In this document: positions 1 to 5,645 of the stretch, in pieces
Position numbering within the stretch: position 1 is the first letter of the stretch
Layout of the letters: each line of letters starts with the position of its first letter
The notes under the pieces: model-generated
Databases searched by the model: none
The model's input: the letters and a program-made list of their open reading frames with translations, nothing else
What the model was told of the DNA's origin: nothing
Assembly: GCA_002352635.1 (NCBI GenBank)
Contig: DEIT01000153.1
Span: forward strand, 1 to 5,675
Source of the DNA: Hyphomicrobiaceae bacterium UBA2767
GTDB lineage: Bacteria > Pseudomonadota > Alphaproteobacteria > Rhizobiales > Methyloligellaceae
Direction: 5' to 3'
DNA: 5,675 nucleotides
Position numbers and translations under genes: made by a program

Positions 1-182
1 AAGCGGACATTCAGTTGGCTAACAAGGGTCCGGCGGTAGTTGTGGTCTTTGCTCTGATGAGCAGCACGGGAGTCGACTGGCAACGGACGACCTGGCCAGC
101 GTCACGGATATGAAGCTGACCGGTTGTCGAAAACATGAGCTAGTTGAAGACACCAGGTGCTGCAAATGCATCGCCCCGGCTC
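1..182. other. Non-coding stretch downstream of the marR gene
   Basis: I see no recognisable gene here. Short open frames exist on the minus strand, including a 41-codon one from 136 to 11, but none has a ribosome binding site or a familiar protein pattern. The first 13 bases (AAGCGGACATTCA) resemble the right arm of the GCGGAC palindromes found at 3181-3343 and 5617-5644, so a hairpin may straddle the window edge. No clear terminator for the leftward marR gene is visible. Confidence 0.5.
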
Positions 183-776
183 TCAGCCTCGTTCCGTGTC
201 CGGCACGCAGCTGGCGCAAAGCTGGCTGATTTCCGATCCTGACAGCGGCAGACCTGTCTTCCCGCAAACATAGCTCAGTTCGCCGCTCCCGAGATCCGCG
301 ACCTCGCGCATATGACGGCACTTGGAGCAGGTTCCGAAATGCCTGCGATTCCGGTCCTCCACAAGGCGTTCGGTAACATGATCCAGGACCGCTGAAAGAT
401 CGGACTGCTGCCTTGGCCGCAGCTTTGCAATTACCTGGACGAGTTCATGGATCGGGGCACTCTCGCACAGCGCGCGCCCTATGGCTGTGAGGTCAATCCT
501 CGAACTGCGGCCGTCGCTGTGGGAGGGTTTGCGCGTGAGATATCCCTTTTCCACAAGCTTCTTCACCGTCTGAGAGGCCGTGCCGCGCGTGGTTGCATGG
601 TAGTCGGCAAATGCCAACAACGTACGTGAGGATGAATTTGCCCGCGCAAAGTATCTGAGCGCGGCCCACTGCGCGCTTGTGAGGCCGCTGGTGTGCCCCT
701 CTGCCTGTGCAAGTCGGGCCAGATGAAGAATGGCCTCGGCGATGCGTGTCGCACCGTCCCCGCTCTCGTTTGCCAT
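183..776 (-). CDS. MarR-family transcriptional regulator with a cysteine-rich C-terminal tail
   Basis: A 197-residue DNA-binding protein, presumably a dimeric cytoplasmic repressor; its ligand is unknown. Residues about 10-140 fit the MarR fold. Seen in order are LTSAQWAALRYF (32-43), a helix-turn-helix with TRGTASQTVKKLVEKGYL (63-80), and the wing SDGRSSRIDLTAIGRAL (87-103) with the family's D-x-R turn. The unusual part is residues 148-190: CSKC (150-153), C171, then CASC (187-190), plus H155. This CxxC-x17-C-x15-CxxC pattern suggests bound metal or an iron-sulfur or redox switch (inference). I chose ATG 776 because MANESGDG resembles a normal MarR start. An upstream in-frame ATG at 812 would add 12 residues (MCSCAAFPLLFS) and two more cysteines; neither start has a strong ribosome binding site. 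The gene diverges from the chemoreceptor, with palindromic candidate operators between them, which is consistent with autoregulation. Confidence 0.9.
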   Translation of the reverse strand: MANESGDGATRIAEAILHLARLAQAEGHTSGLTSAQWAALRYFARANSSSRTLLAFADYHATTRGTASQTVKKLVEKGYLTRKPSHSDGRSSRIDLTAIGRALCESAPIHELVQVIAKLRPRQQSDLSAVLDHVTERLVEDRNRRHFGTCSKCRHMREVADLGSGELSYVCGKTGLPLSGSEISQLCASCVPDTERG

Positions 777-837
777 ACTAAAGAGTAGCGGGAAGGCCGC
801 GCAACTGCACATGCGGCAATTTGAAACTGTCAGATAT

Positions 838-858
838 TTAGTTTCGAAACGAAACTAA
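838..858. promoter_or_regulatory. Candidate MarR operator 1 (perfect inverted repeat)
   Basis: The left arm TTAGTTTCG (838-846) and right arm CGAAACTAA (850-858) are exact reverse complements around a 3-base AAA spacer. Nested inside is the perfect 10-bp palindrome GTTTCGAAAC (841-850). Its length and symmetry fit the sites usually bound by MarR dimers. It lies 62-82 bases upstream of the chosen marR start (26 bases from the alternative start at 812), so autoregulation is likely. Binding by this regulator is inference from position and symmetry. Confidence 0.65.
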
Positions 859-887
859 GTAATCGTCATAATATTGTATATCGTATT

Positions 888-897
888 GTTTCGAAAC
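888..897. promoter_or_regulatory. Candidate MarR operator 2 (second GTTTCGAAAC copy)
   Basis: This is a second exact copy of the self-complementary decamer GTTTCGAAAC, centred 47 bp from the copy at 841-850, about four and a half helical turns away. Finding an exact 10-bp palindrome twice within 60 bp of a divergent spacer is unlikely by chance. It is closer to the chemoreceptor and could control that promoter or act with operator 1. No confident -35/-10 pair could be assigned for either gene, although 868-888 is strongly AT-rich and is the likeliest promoter core. Confidence 0.55.
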
Positions 898-1060
898 CAT
901 CTGACAATCAAGAATTAATCGATAATTAGCAAGTCAAAGTTGTAATGATGGCAACTGCAACCAAGACCTAACGGCAATCGATTCTAATGTTGAGGGTTGT
1001 CGTTGACGGGGAATTTGGTTGCATGTCGTGAAAAAACAATGGCGGGTATCGGGTGCAATC

Positions 1061-3133
1061 ATGACATTTGCGAGTAAATTGACGTCTCTGGGCAATCTGA
1101 AAATCGGCGGCCGAATCGCTCTTGCGTTGGCGATTCCGGCGCTCGGCATCATCATTTTCGGGGGCATGCTTCTGATCGAGAAAAAGCGTGTGGCCAACGA
1201 CATGGCGAACGTGGAGCACCTCGCAGAGCTAGCCCCCGTGGTCAGCGGTCTCGTGCATGAACTGCAGAAAGAACGCGGGATCTCGGCCGGCTTCCTGGGG
1301 AGCAAAGGCGCCAAGTTCTCAAATGAACTGAAAGACCAGCGCGTTGAAACGAATGCCAGTCGCGGCACACTTGCAAAGGCGTTCGATGGTTTTGACGCCT
1401 CCCACTTTCCACCCGAATTCGCAAAGTCAATTTCCAGTTCACGCGACGCCTTGAGCGTTCTCGGCCAGAAGCGCGCGGACGTCGACGGTATGAAGATGAC
1501 CGTGCCGGAAATGGCCAAATACTATACGTCAACGATCGCCAGTCTATTGAAGATCGTGGAAGATATGGCAGTGCTGAGCACGAATGCCGAAGTCACCAAT
1601 CTGATCACCACCTATACGAGCCTGCTGCAAGGCAAGGAGCGGGCCGGTATCGAGCGTGCCATGGGATCTGGGGGCTTTTCCGCCGGAACGTTCAGCCCGG
1701 CCATCCACAAGAAATTCATTGAGCTGATCGCCGCGCAGCAGGCTTATCTCAGCCAGTTCGCAATTTACGCGACCAAGGCGCAGAAAGCTCTGTACGACAC
1801 CACCATCACTGGCGAGGCGGTCGATGAGGTTGCAAGGATGCGCAAGATCGCCATCGACAGCGCGCAAACGGGCGATACGGGTGGCATCGAAGGCGCCTAC
1901 TGGTTCAAGAACATTACGGTGAAGATCAACCTCCTCAAGAAGGTCGAGGACGCGATAGCGTCTGACCTGAAGACGCGTGCCGCGGAAATCGGTGGAAACA
2001 CCAACACCGCATTCCTGATGGTGCTGGCGGTTTCGTTTGTTCTCCTCGCGATCGGTGGTGCGGTCGTCTACGCCACGGTGCGTGGAATTACGCGCCCGGT
2101 TGCCGGCATGACTGAAGCCATGAGAGAACTCGCCAATGGAAATCTGGAAGCGGAGATCCCGGCCAAGGATCGCCACGACGAGATCGGCGCCATGGCAGAA
2201 GCCGTGCAGATCTTCAAGGACAATGGCATCGAGCGCGTCCGGCTGCAGTCGGATAGCAAGAAGGAGCAGGAGGCACGTGCGGCCAGAGAGAAGCGCGTGG
2301 ATGAACTCATTTCCAATTTCCGCGAAGTGGTGCAGGGCGTTCTGCAAACCGTCTCGACCAACACCACGCAAATGGAATCGACCGCCAAGGCGCTGTCTTC
2401 GATCGCCACGCAGACGACGGCACAGGCGAGCGGCGTGTCCGCTGCGTCCGAGGAAGCCTCGGCCAACGTTCAGGCCGTGGCCGCCGCATCTGAAGAACTG
2501 TCGGCGTCGATTACCGAGATTTCACGGCAGATCACGCAAACCAAGGATGTGGTTGTCAAGGCCAGCAAGGCGACCACCGATACCAACGTAAAGATTTCGG
2601 GACTTGCCGATGCGGCACAAAAGATCGGCGAGGTGATCTCTCTGATCCAGGATATTGCCGAGCAGACCAATCTGCTGGCGCTCAACGCGACCATCGAGGC
2701 CGCGCGCGCCGGTGAGGCCGGCAAGGGTTTTGCCGTCGTCGCATCGGAGGTCAAGGAGCTGGCCACGCAAACGGCTAAAGCCACCGAGGCCATCGCCGAG
2801 CAGATCACCAGTATCCAGAATGAGACCGACAGCTCGGTGGACGCCATTCGCGTCATTTCCGAAACGATGACGGAGGTTTCCGCGGCGACTGAGGCCATTG
2901 CCGCGGCGATCGAGGAGCAGGGCGCTTCGACCTCGGAGATCTCAAACAATGTTCAGCAGGCGGCAGCCGGCTCGAACGAGGTCGCCCAGAACATCACCGG
3001 CGTCAGCCAGGCCGCGGACGAGAGTCAGCAATCCGCAGACCAGGTCCTCTCCGCCTCCCAGGAGGTCGCGGGCAATGCCGACAAACTGCATAACGTTGTC
3101 GACGAGTTCCTCAAGGAGGTCGCAGCGGCCTAG
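1061..3133 (+). CDS. Methyl-accepting chemotaxis protein with NIT (nitrate/nitrite-sensing) domain
   Basis: A 690-residue inner-membrane chemoreceptor that signals to CheA/CheW. A short basic cytoplasmic start is followed by TM1 (about 19-39) and a periplasmic region (about 43-308) that matches the NIT domain, with LQKERGISAGFL (68-79) and the second-bundle motif GKERAGIERA (191-200). Then come TM2 (about 317-339), HAMP (about 340-394, with DEIGAMAEAVQIFKDN), and the coiled-coil signalling domain (about 416-690). The hairpin tip (534-561) holds the family signature EQTNLLALNATIEAARAGEA. Likely methylation pairs are E464/E465, E478/E479 and E618/E619. There is no C-terminal CheR-tethering pentapeptide; the protein ends FLKEVAAA. 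NIT domains are associated with nitrate/nitrite sensing, but the ligand here is inference. The start is uncertain: ATG 1061 gives a typical N-terminus with a weak RBS, while TTG 1019 adds 14 residues and has a better-placed GGGGA at 1008-1012. Confidence 0.93.
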   Translation: MTFASKLTSLGNLKIGGRIALALAIPALGIIIFGGMLLIEKKRVANDMANVEHLAELAPVVSGLVHELQKERGISAGFLGSKGAKFSNELKDQRVETNASRGTLAKAFDGFDASHFPPEFAKSISSSRDALSVLGQKRADVDGMKMTVPEMAKYYTSTIASLLKIVEDMAVLSTNAEVTNLITTYTSLLQGKERAGIERAMGSGGFSAGTFSPAIHKKFIELIAAQQAYLSQFAIYATKAQKALYDTTITGEAVDEVARMRKIAIDSAQTGDTGGIEGAYWFKNITVKINLLKKVEDAIASDLKTRAAEIGGNTNTAFLMVLAVSFVLLAIGGAVVYATVRGITRPVAGMTEAMRELANGNLEAEIPAKDRHDEIGAMAEAVQIFKDNGIERVRLQSDSKKEQEARAAREKRVDELISNFREVVQGVLQTVSTNTTQMESTAKALSSIATQTTAQASGVSAASEEASANVQAVAAASEELSASITEISRQITQTKDVVVKASKATTDTNVKISGLADAAQKIGEVISLIQDIAEQTNLLALNATIEAARAGEAGKGFAVVASEVKELATQTAKATEAIAEQITSIQNETDSSVDAIRVISETMTEVSAATEAIAAAIEEQGASTSEISNNVQQAAAGSNEVAQNITGVSQAADESQQSADQVLSASQEVAGNADKLHNVVDEFLKEVAAA

Positions 3134-3140
3134 GGCCGCT
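3124..3140 (+). terminator. Hairpin across the chemoreceptor stop codon, possible terminator
   Basis: AGCGGCC (3124-3130) pairs perfectly with GGCCGCT (3134-3140), and the TAG stop codon forms the 3-base loop. The tail TCGTTTAATATTT is only moderately T-rich, so this may be a weak Rho-independent terminator or just an mRNA-end stabilising stem. No other terminator candidate is visible before 3180. Confidence 0.45.
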
Positions 3141-3179
3141 TCGTTTAATATTTCACGGCTGGTCTCCAGGCGATGGGAA

Positions 3180-3207
3180 CGTCCACACATGGCACTTAGT
3201 GGACGCT
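3180..3207. repeat. Degenerate palindromic repeat, copy 1
   Basis: CGTCCAC (3180-3186) pairs with GTGGACG (3199-3205) around the loop ACATGGCACTTA. Over 27 bases from 3181 it matches the copy at 5619-5645 at 21 positions. The shared loop is TGGCAC-TAG, and there is a compensatory A-T to G-C change in the stem. It is a small intergenic hairpin of unknown role. Confidence 0.6.
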
Positions 3208-3225
3208 CAGGATCAACAGGCGGCA

Positions 3226-3256
3226 CGGCTGTTTTGGGAAGCTAAGCGGAAGTTCA
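3226..3256. repeat. Degenerate palindromic repeat, partial copy
   Basis: The right half GCTAAGCGGAAGTTCAG (3241-3256 region) resembles the AAGCGGACATTCAG arm seen at the window start and at 3331-3344. The left half, CGGCTGTTTTGGGAAG, is eroded. It is listed because it sits in the cluster with other copies; alone it would not be convincing. Confidence 0.35.
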
Positions 3257-3263
3257 GGTGACC

Positions 3264-3295
3264 AATGTCTCTGCTTTTGGGGATAGAGCGGGCAC
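3264..3295. repeat. Degenerate palindromic repeat, eroded copy
   Basis: AATGTCTCTGCTTTTGGGG (3264-3282) and ATAGAGCGGGCAC (3283-3295) keep the left GTC..GCTTTTGG and right AGCGG-CA pattern of the neighbouring hairpins. The arms no longer pair cleanly. This is a weak assignment based on position in the cluster and partial similarity. Confidence 0.3.
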
Positions 3296-3315
3296 CGACG
3301 GCAGCAATCACTCAC

Positions 3316-3344
3316 GTCCGCTTCTGATCCGAAGCAGACATTCA
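3316..3344. repeat. Degenerate palindromic repeat, copy with long arms
   Basis: GTCCGCTTC (3316-3324) and GAAGCAGAC (3331-3339) are reverse complements with one mismatch around a 6-base loop TGATCC. The following ATTCAG matches the right flank at the window start (GCGGACATTCAG). It belongs to the same family as copies 3180-3207 and 5617-5645. A T-tract is absent, so it does not look like an intrinsic terminator. Confidence 0.55.
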
Positions 3345-3413
3345 GAATCATGCCATCCTGTGTACACGGGCTCCGTTACGTTGGAGAGAAGATTGCTTAA
3401 TCGATCTGTGACG

Positions 3414-3739
3414 TTAGCCAGGCGCAATAACTGGATCGATGGGCATTTGGCTCGAGATTCCCAGACTTGCTCCATCATCGACGCGGCACTGAGCAACTGT
3501 GCTTCGCCACGTGGCGGTCCGACAATCTGCAGCCCCACCGGTAAGCCATCATCGGTAAATCCGCAGGGCAGTGAGATAGCCGGAAGCGATATCGCTGTGG
3601 TCGCATAGGCGATTGTGTACCAGTCGAAATAATTCTCGAACTTGTGACCATCGACTTCGTCGATCGCGGTAATGTTTACGTCGAACGGTGCAACGACCGT
3701 AGCCGGTGTAATGAGCAGATCATAATCATCGAAGATTGC
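3414..3739 (-). pseudogene. Amidase-signature enzyme, 3' remnant (5' truncated and frameshifted)
   Basis: Reading leftward from about 3739, the frame encodes AIFDDYDLLITPATVVAPFD, then FENYFDWYTIAYATTAISLP, AISLPCGFTDDGLPVGLQIV and GPPRGEAQLLSAASMMEQVW. This is the unmistakable C-terminal part of amidase-signature hydrolases (Glu-tRNA amidotransferase A/amide hydrolase type). Only about 105 residues of a family usually near 450-500 survive. The N-terminal Lys and the two catalytic Ser residues are gone, so it cannot be an active amidase. An in-frame TGA (3818-3820) closes the frame upstream, and the homology stops where the phnA remnant starts. Near 3443-3445 the frame appears to slip by one base: the neighbouring frame continues as PIDPVIAPG and stops at TAA 3414-3416, a normal-looking amidase end, whereas the unshifted frame runs on without amidase features to 3308. 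The original substrate cannot be told from what remains. Confidence 0.85.
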
Positions 3740-4038
3740 CTGGTATCGATGCTGTATACGATAACGAAACCGGTTGTCGGGAATTTGAACTACCGCCTGA
3801 CCGCATGGGCGACTTGATCATTGTGTCCCGCGATACCAAAGTGTACGGAACACGCGAAACTGAGCATGATCTGTCCGCGCTGAAAGAACCATTGAGGTCG
3901 CATGGCGGTATAACTGAGCAACAAATACCCATCATCGTAAACCGCAAGGTGGCAGACATATCCCAGCCTCTGCGCAACTTTGATGCCTTTTCTATCGGGC
4001 TAAATCATATCGTCAGTGCGGCACAGGCCGCTGAATAG
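3736..4038 (+). pseudogene. phnA: Phosphonoacetate hydrolase, 3' remnant (5' truncated)
   Basis: The open frame encodes about 100 residues matching the C-terminal quarter of PhnA, the zinc-dependent alkaline-phosphatase-superfamily enzyme that splits phosphonoacetate into acetate and phosphate. Recognisable segments are LPPDRMGDLIIVSRDTKVYG (19-38), HDLSALKEPLRSHGGITEQQ (44-63) and a final LRNFDAF (79-85). H56 in RSHGG corresponds to the family's late metal-binding histidine. Intact PhnA is roughly 400-420 residues, so the nucleophile Thr and the other metal ligands are missing. The first codon would be TTG 3736, without a ribosome binding site, and the same frame has a TGA at 3712-3714, so a functional start is unlikely. 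Similarity begins exactly where amidase similarity on the other strand ends. The stop is 11 bases before phnY, the spacing of an operon partner. No internal stops have accumulated, which suggests recent loss. Gene identity is from pattern recognition, not a search. Confidence 0.82.
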
Positions 4039-4049
4039 GAACGAGAGCT
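4037..4049 (+). promoter_or_regulatory. Ribosome binding site region of phnY
   Basis: AGGAACGAGAGCT precedes ATG 4050 and overlaps the end of the phnA stop codon. AGGA (4037-4040) and GAGAG (4043-4047) are purine-rich Shine-Dalgarno-like stretches. This supports the 4050 start and an ancestral phnA-phnY operon with closely linked translation. Confidence 0.6.
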
Positions 4050-5510
4050 ATGAACGAAATGTCAGTTGATCGTCCGGTCATCAAGGAATCCATGCGTATT
4101 GGCGGTCGCAAGGTCGATACCAGTGACGCTATTGAGGTGCACTACCCCTACACCAATGAGGTAATCGGAACAGTGCCGGCGGGATCGGCCGAACATGCGC
4201 GCGAGGCGTTTGAAATTGCCGCCAAATATACACCCAAACTGACCAGGTATGAGCGCCAGCAGATACTGTTCCGCGCCGCTGAACTTATCCGCGAGAGACG
4301 TCAGTCAATTGCGGAAGTGCTTACCCTTGAGCTTGGCATCTGCATGCAGCATGCGCTCTATGAGGCGGGGCGTTCTTACGACGTGTTTACGCTGGCAGGC
4401 CAGTTGGCAATCCTGGACGACGGACAGATTTTCTCGTGCGATCTGACGCCTCATGGCAAGGCGCGGAAGATTTACACCAAGCGTGAGCCCGTTTCGACGA
4501 TCTCTGCGATAACGCCGTTCAACCATCCCCTCAACATGGTTGCACACAAAATTGCCCCTGCTATTGCGACCAACAACTGTGTCGTGTGCAAACCGACCGA
4601 GCTGACGCCGCTCACGGCGATTACACTGGCCGACATCCTTTACGAAGCCGGGCTACCACCGGAGATGTTCCAGATCGTGACCGGCTGGCCGAAGGATATT
4701 GGCGATGAAATGATCACCAATGACGATATCTCCATCATCACATTCACGGGCGGAGTGACCGTTGGCAAGATGATCGCCGATAAGGCGGGGTACAAACGAA
4801 CGGCCCTTGAACTTGGGGGCAACGACCCGTTGATCGTGCTCAATGATCTGGATGACGCAGATCTGGAAAAGGCTGCTGCGATTGCTGTTGCAGGTGCAAC
4901 CGGCAATTCCGGACAGCGCTGCACGGCCGTGAAGCGTATCCTGGTGCAGGAGGACGTGGCAGAGCGTTTCGTGCCTCATGTTCTGGAGAAGGCCAAGGCG
5001 CTAAAATTCGGTGATCCGCAGGATCCTGATACGCAACTCGGATGTGTGGTTCACGAGGAGGCTGCCGCTACTTTTGAGCGGCGTGTCTACGACGCCGAGA
5101 AAAACGGCGCCAAGGTGTTGTACGATCCAGGTCGCAAGGGTGCCTTGCTGCCGCCGATTGTCGTCGATCATGTGCCGCACGAGAGTGAACTGGTTTTTGA
5201 GGAGACCTTTGGGCCGATTGTACCGATAATCCGAGTGCCGAATGATGACACCGAGCTCATGGCAATTTCGAACTCAACACCATTCGGCCTGTCAGCAGGT
5301 GTCTGCACCAACAAGCTGGACCGCATTACCGCATTCATTGAAGGGCTGAATGTGGGCACGGTGAATGTCTGGGAAGCCCCGGGCTACCGGATCGAGATGT
5401 CGCCATTCGGCGGTATCAAGGACTCGGGAAACGGTGTCAAAGAGGGTGTGTTGGAGGCGATGAAGTTCTTCACCAACGTCAAGACCTATTCGCTGCCTTG
5501 GCCTGTCTAA
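4050..5510 (+). CDS. phnY: Phosphonoacetaldehyde dehydrogenase
   Basis: A 486-residue cytoplasmic aldehyde dehydrogenase, full length for the family. PhnY oxidises phosphonoacetaldehyde to phosphonoacetate with NAD+, after PhnW transaminates 2-aminoethylphosphonate and before PhnA hydrolyses the product. Visible motifs are TPFNHP (155-160) with the oxyanion Asn158, KPTE (181-184, where the Glu favours NAD over NADP), the nucleotide-binding FTGGVTVGK (232-240), the general base Glu254 in LELGGNDP, and catalytic Cys291 in NSGQRCTAVKR. EETFGP (384-389) and SPFGGIKDSG (451-460) complete the fold. Arg108, His159, Arg290 and Arg447 are present, at positions I remember as phosphonate-contacting in Sinorhizobium PhnY (memory, unchecked). 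The adjoining phnA remnant strongly supports PhnY over a generic glyceraldehyde-3-phosphate or lactaldehyde dehydrogenase. The gene is intact, but its upstream operon is lost and no convincing promoter is visible within the phnA remnant, so expression is uncertain. Confidence 0.9.
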   Translation: MNEMSVDRPVIKESMRIGGRKVDTSDAIEVHYPYTNEVIGTVPAGSAEHAREAFEIAAKYTPKLTRYERQQILFRAAELIRERRQSIAEVLTLELGICMQHALYEAGRSYDVFTLAGQLAILDDGQIFSCDLTPHGKARKIYTKREPVSTISAITPFNHPLNMVAHKIAPAIATNNCVVCKPTELTPLTAITLADILYEAGLPPEMFQIVTGWPKDIGDEMITNDDISIITFTGGVTVGKMIADKAGYKRTALELGGNDPLIVLNDLDDADLEKAAAIAVAGATGNSGQRCTAVKRILVQEDVAERFVPHVLEKAKALKFGDPQDPDTQLGCVVHEEAAATFERRVYDAEKNGAKVLYDPGRKGALLPPIVVDHVPHESELVFEETFGPIVPIIRVPNDDTELMAISNSTPFGLSAGVCTNKLDRITAFIEGLNVGTVNVWEAPGYRIEMSPFGGIKDSGNGVKEGVLEAMKFFTNVKTYSLPWPV

Positions 5511-5600
5511 CGGTAAGTGACGAGATCAGCCATTTCTTCAACGATCGCGACAGGTCACAACGGCCTGCTTGTCCCGGTTCCCCGCGCTTCGCACATTTTC

Positions 5601-5616
5601 CGCGAGAATGCTCGCG
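5601..5616. repeat. Small perfect hairpin downstream of phnY
   Basis: CGCGAG (5601-5606) and CTCGCG (5611-5616) pair perfectly around AATG. No T-tract follows on the plus strand. On the minus strand the stem would be followed by GAAAATGTG, which is also not a T-tract. It directly abuts the palindromic repeat at 5617-5645, so the two may form one compound structured element at the 3' end of the phnY transcript. Confidence 0.45.
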
Positions 5617-5645
5617 ATGTCCGCTCTTGGCACATAGCGGACGTT
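5617..5645. repeat. Degenerate palindromic repeat, copy 2
   Basis: ATGTCCGCT (5617-5625) pairs with AGCGGACGT (5636-5644): seven perfect inner pairs, then one G-T wobble and an A-T pair, with the loop CTTGGCACAT. It is related to the hairpin at 3180-3207 (21 of 27 bases shared). The window's last bases, AATGACCGCTTTCG (5662-5675), look like the left arm of a further copy that continues beyond the window. Confidence 0.6.

Noticed and set aside
11..136. 41-codon minus-strand frame downstream of marR (MFSTTGQLHI...)
   Set aside because: It has no ribosome binding site and no recognisable family, and it ends inside a repeat-like segment; it cannot be supported as a gene.
1544..2371. Long open frame of 275 codons on the minus strand
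   Set aside because: It lies wholly inside the chemoreceptor gene on the opposite strand, shows no protein family pattern, and reflects the codon bias of the real gene.
2136..2591. Arg/Pro-rich plus-strand frame
   Set aside because: It overlaps the chemoreceptor in another frame and is strongly arginine and proline rich, typical of a frame shadow in GC-rich DNA.
2470..2949. Open frame of 159 codons on the minus strand, rich in Ala, Ser and Ile
   Set aside because: It is antisense to the conserved signalling domain; its composition is the mirror of the coiled-coil codons.
3180..3344. Possible CRISPR array in the hairpin cluster
   Set aside because: The copies are palindromic, of variable length and irregularly spaced (about 36-52 bp) with strong divergence. 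There are no identical repeats and no cas genes.
3258..3608. 116-codon plus-strand frame
   Set aside because: It runs antisense through the amidase remnant and through the palindromic repeats, with no family similarity.
3700..3780. Possible insertion-sequence boundary at the amidase/phnA junction
   Set aside because: No transposase frame, terminal inverted repeats or target duplication is visible; the two gene remnants abut directly.
3726..3977. 83-codon minus-strand frame
   Set aside because: It is antisense to the phnA remnant and in a different frame from the amidase remnant; its sequence matches nothing known.
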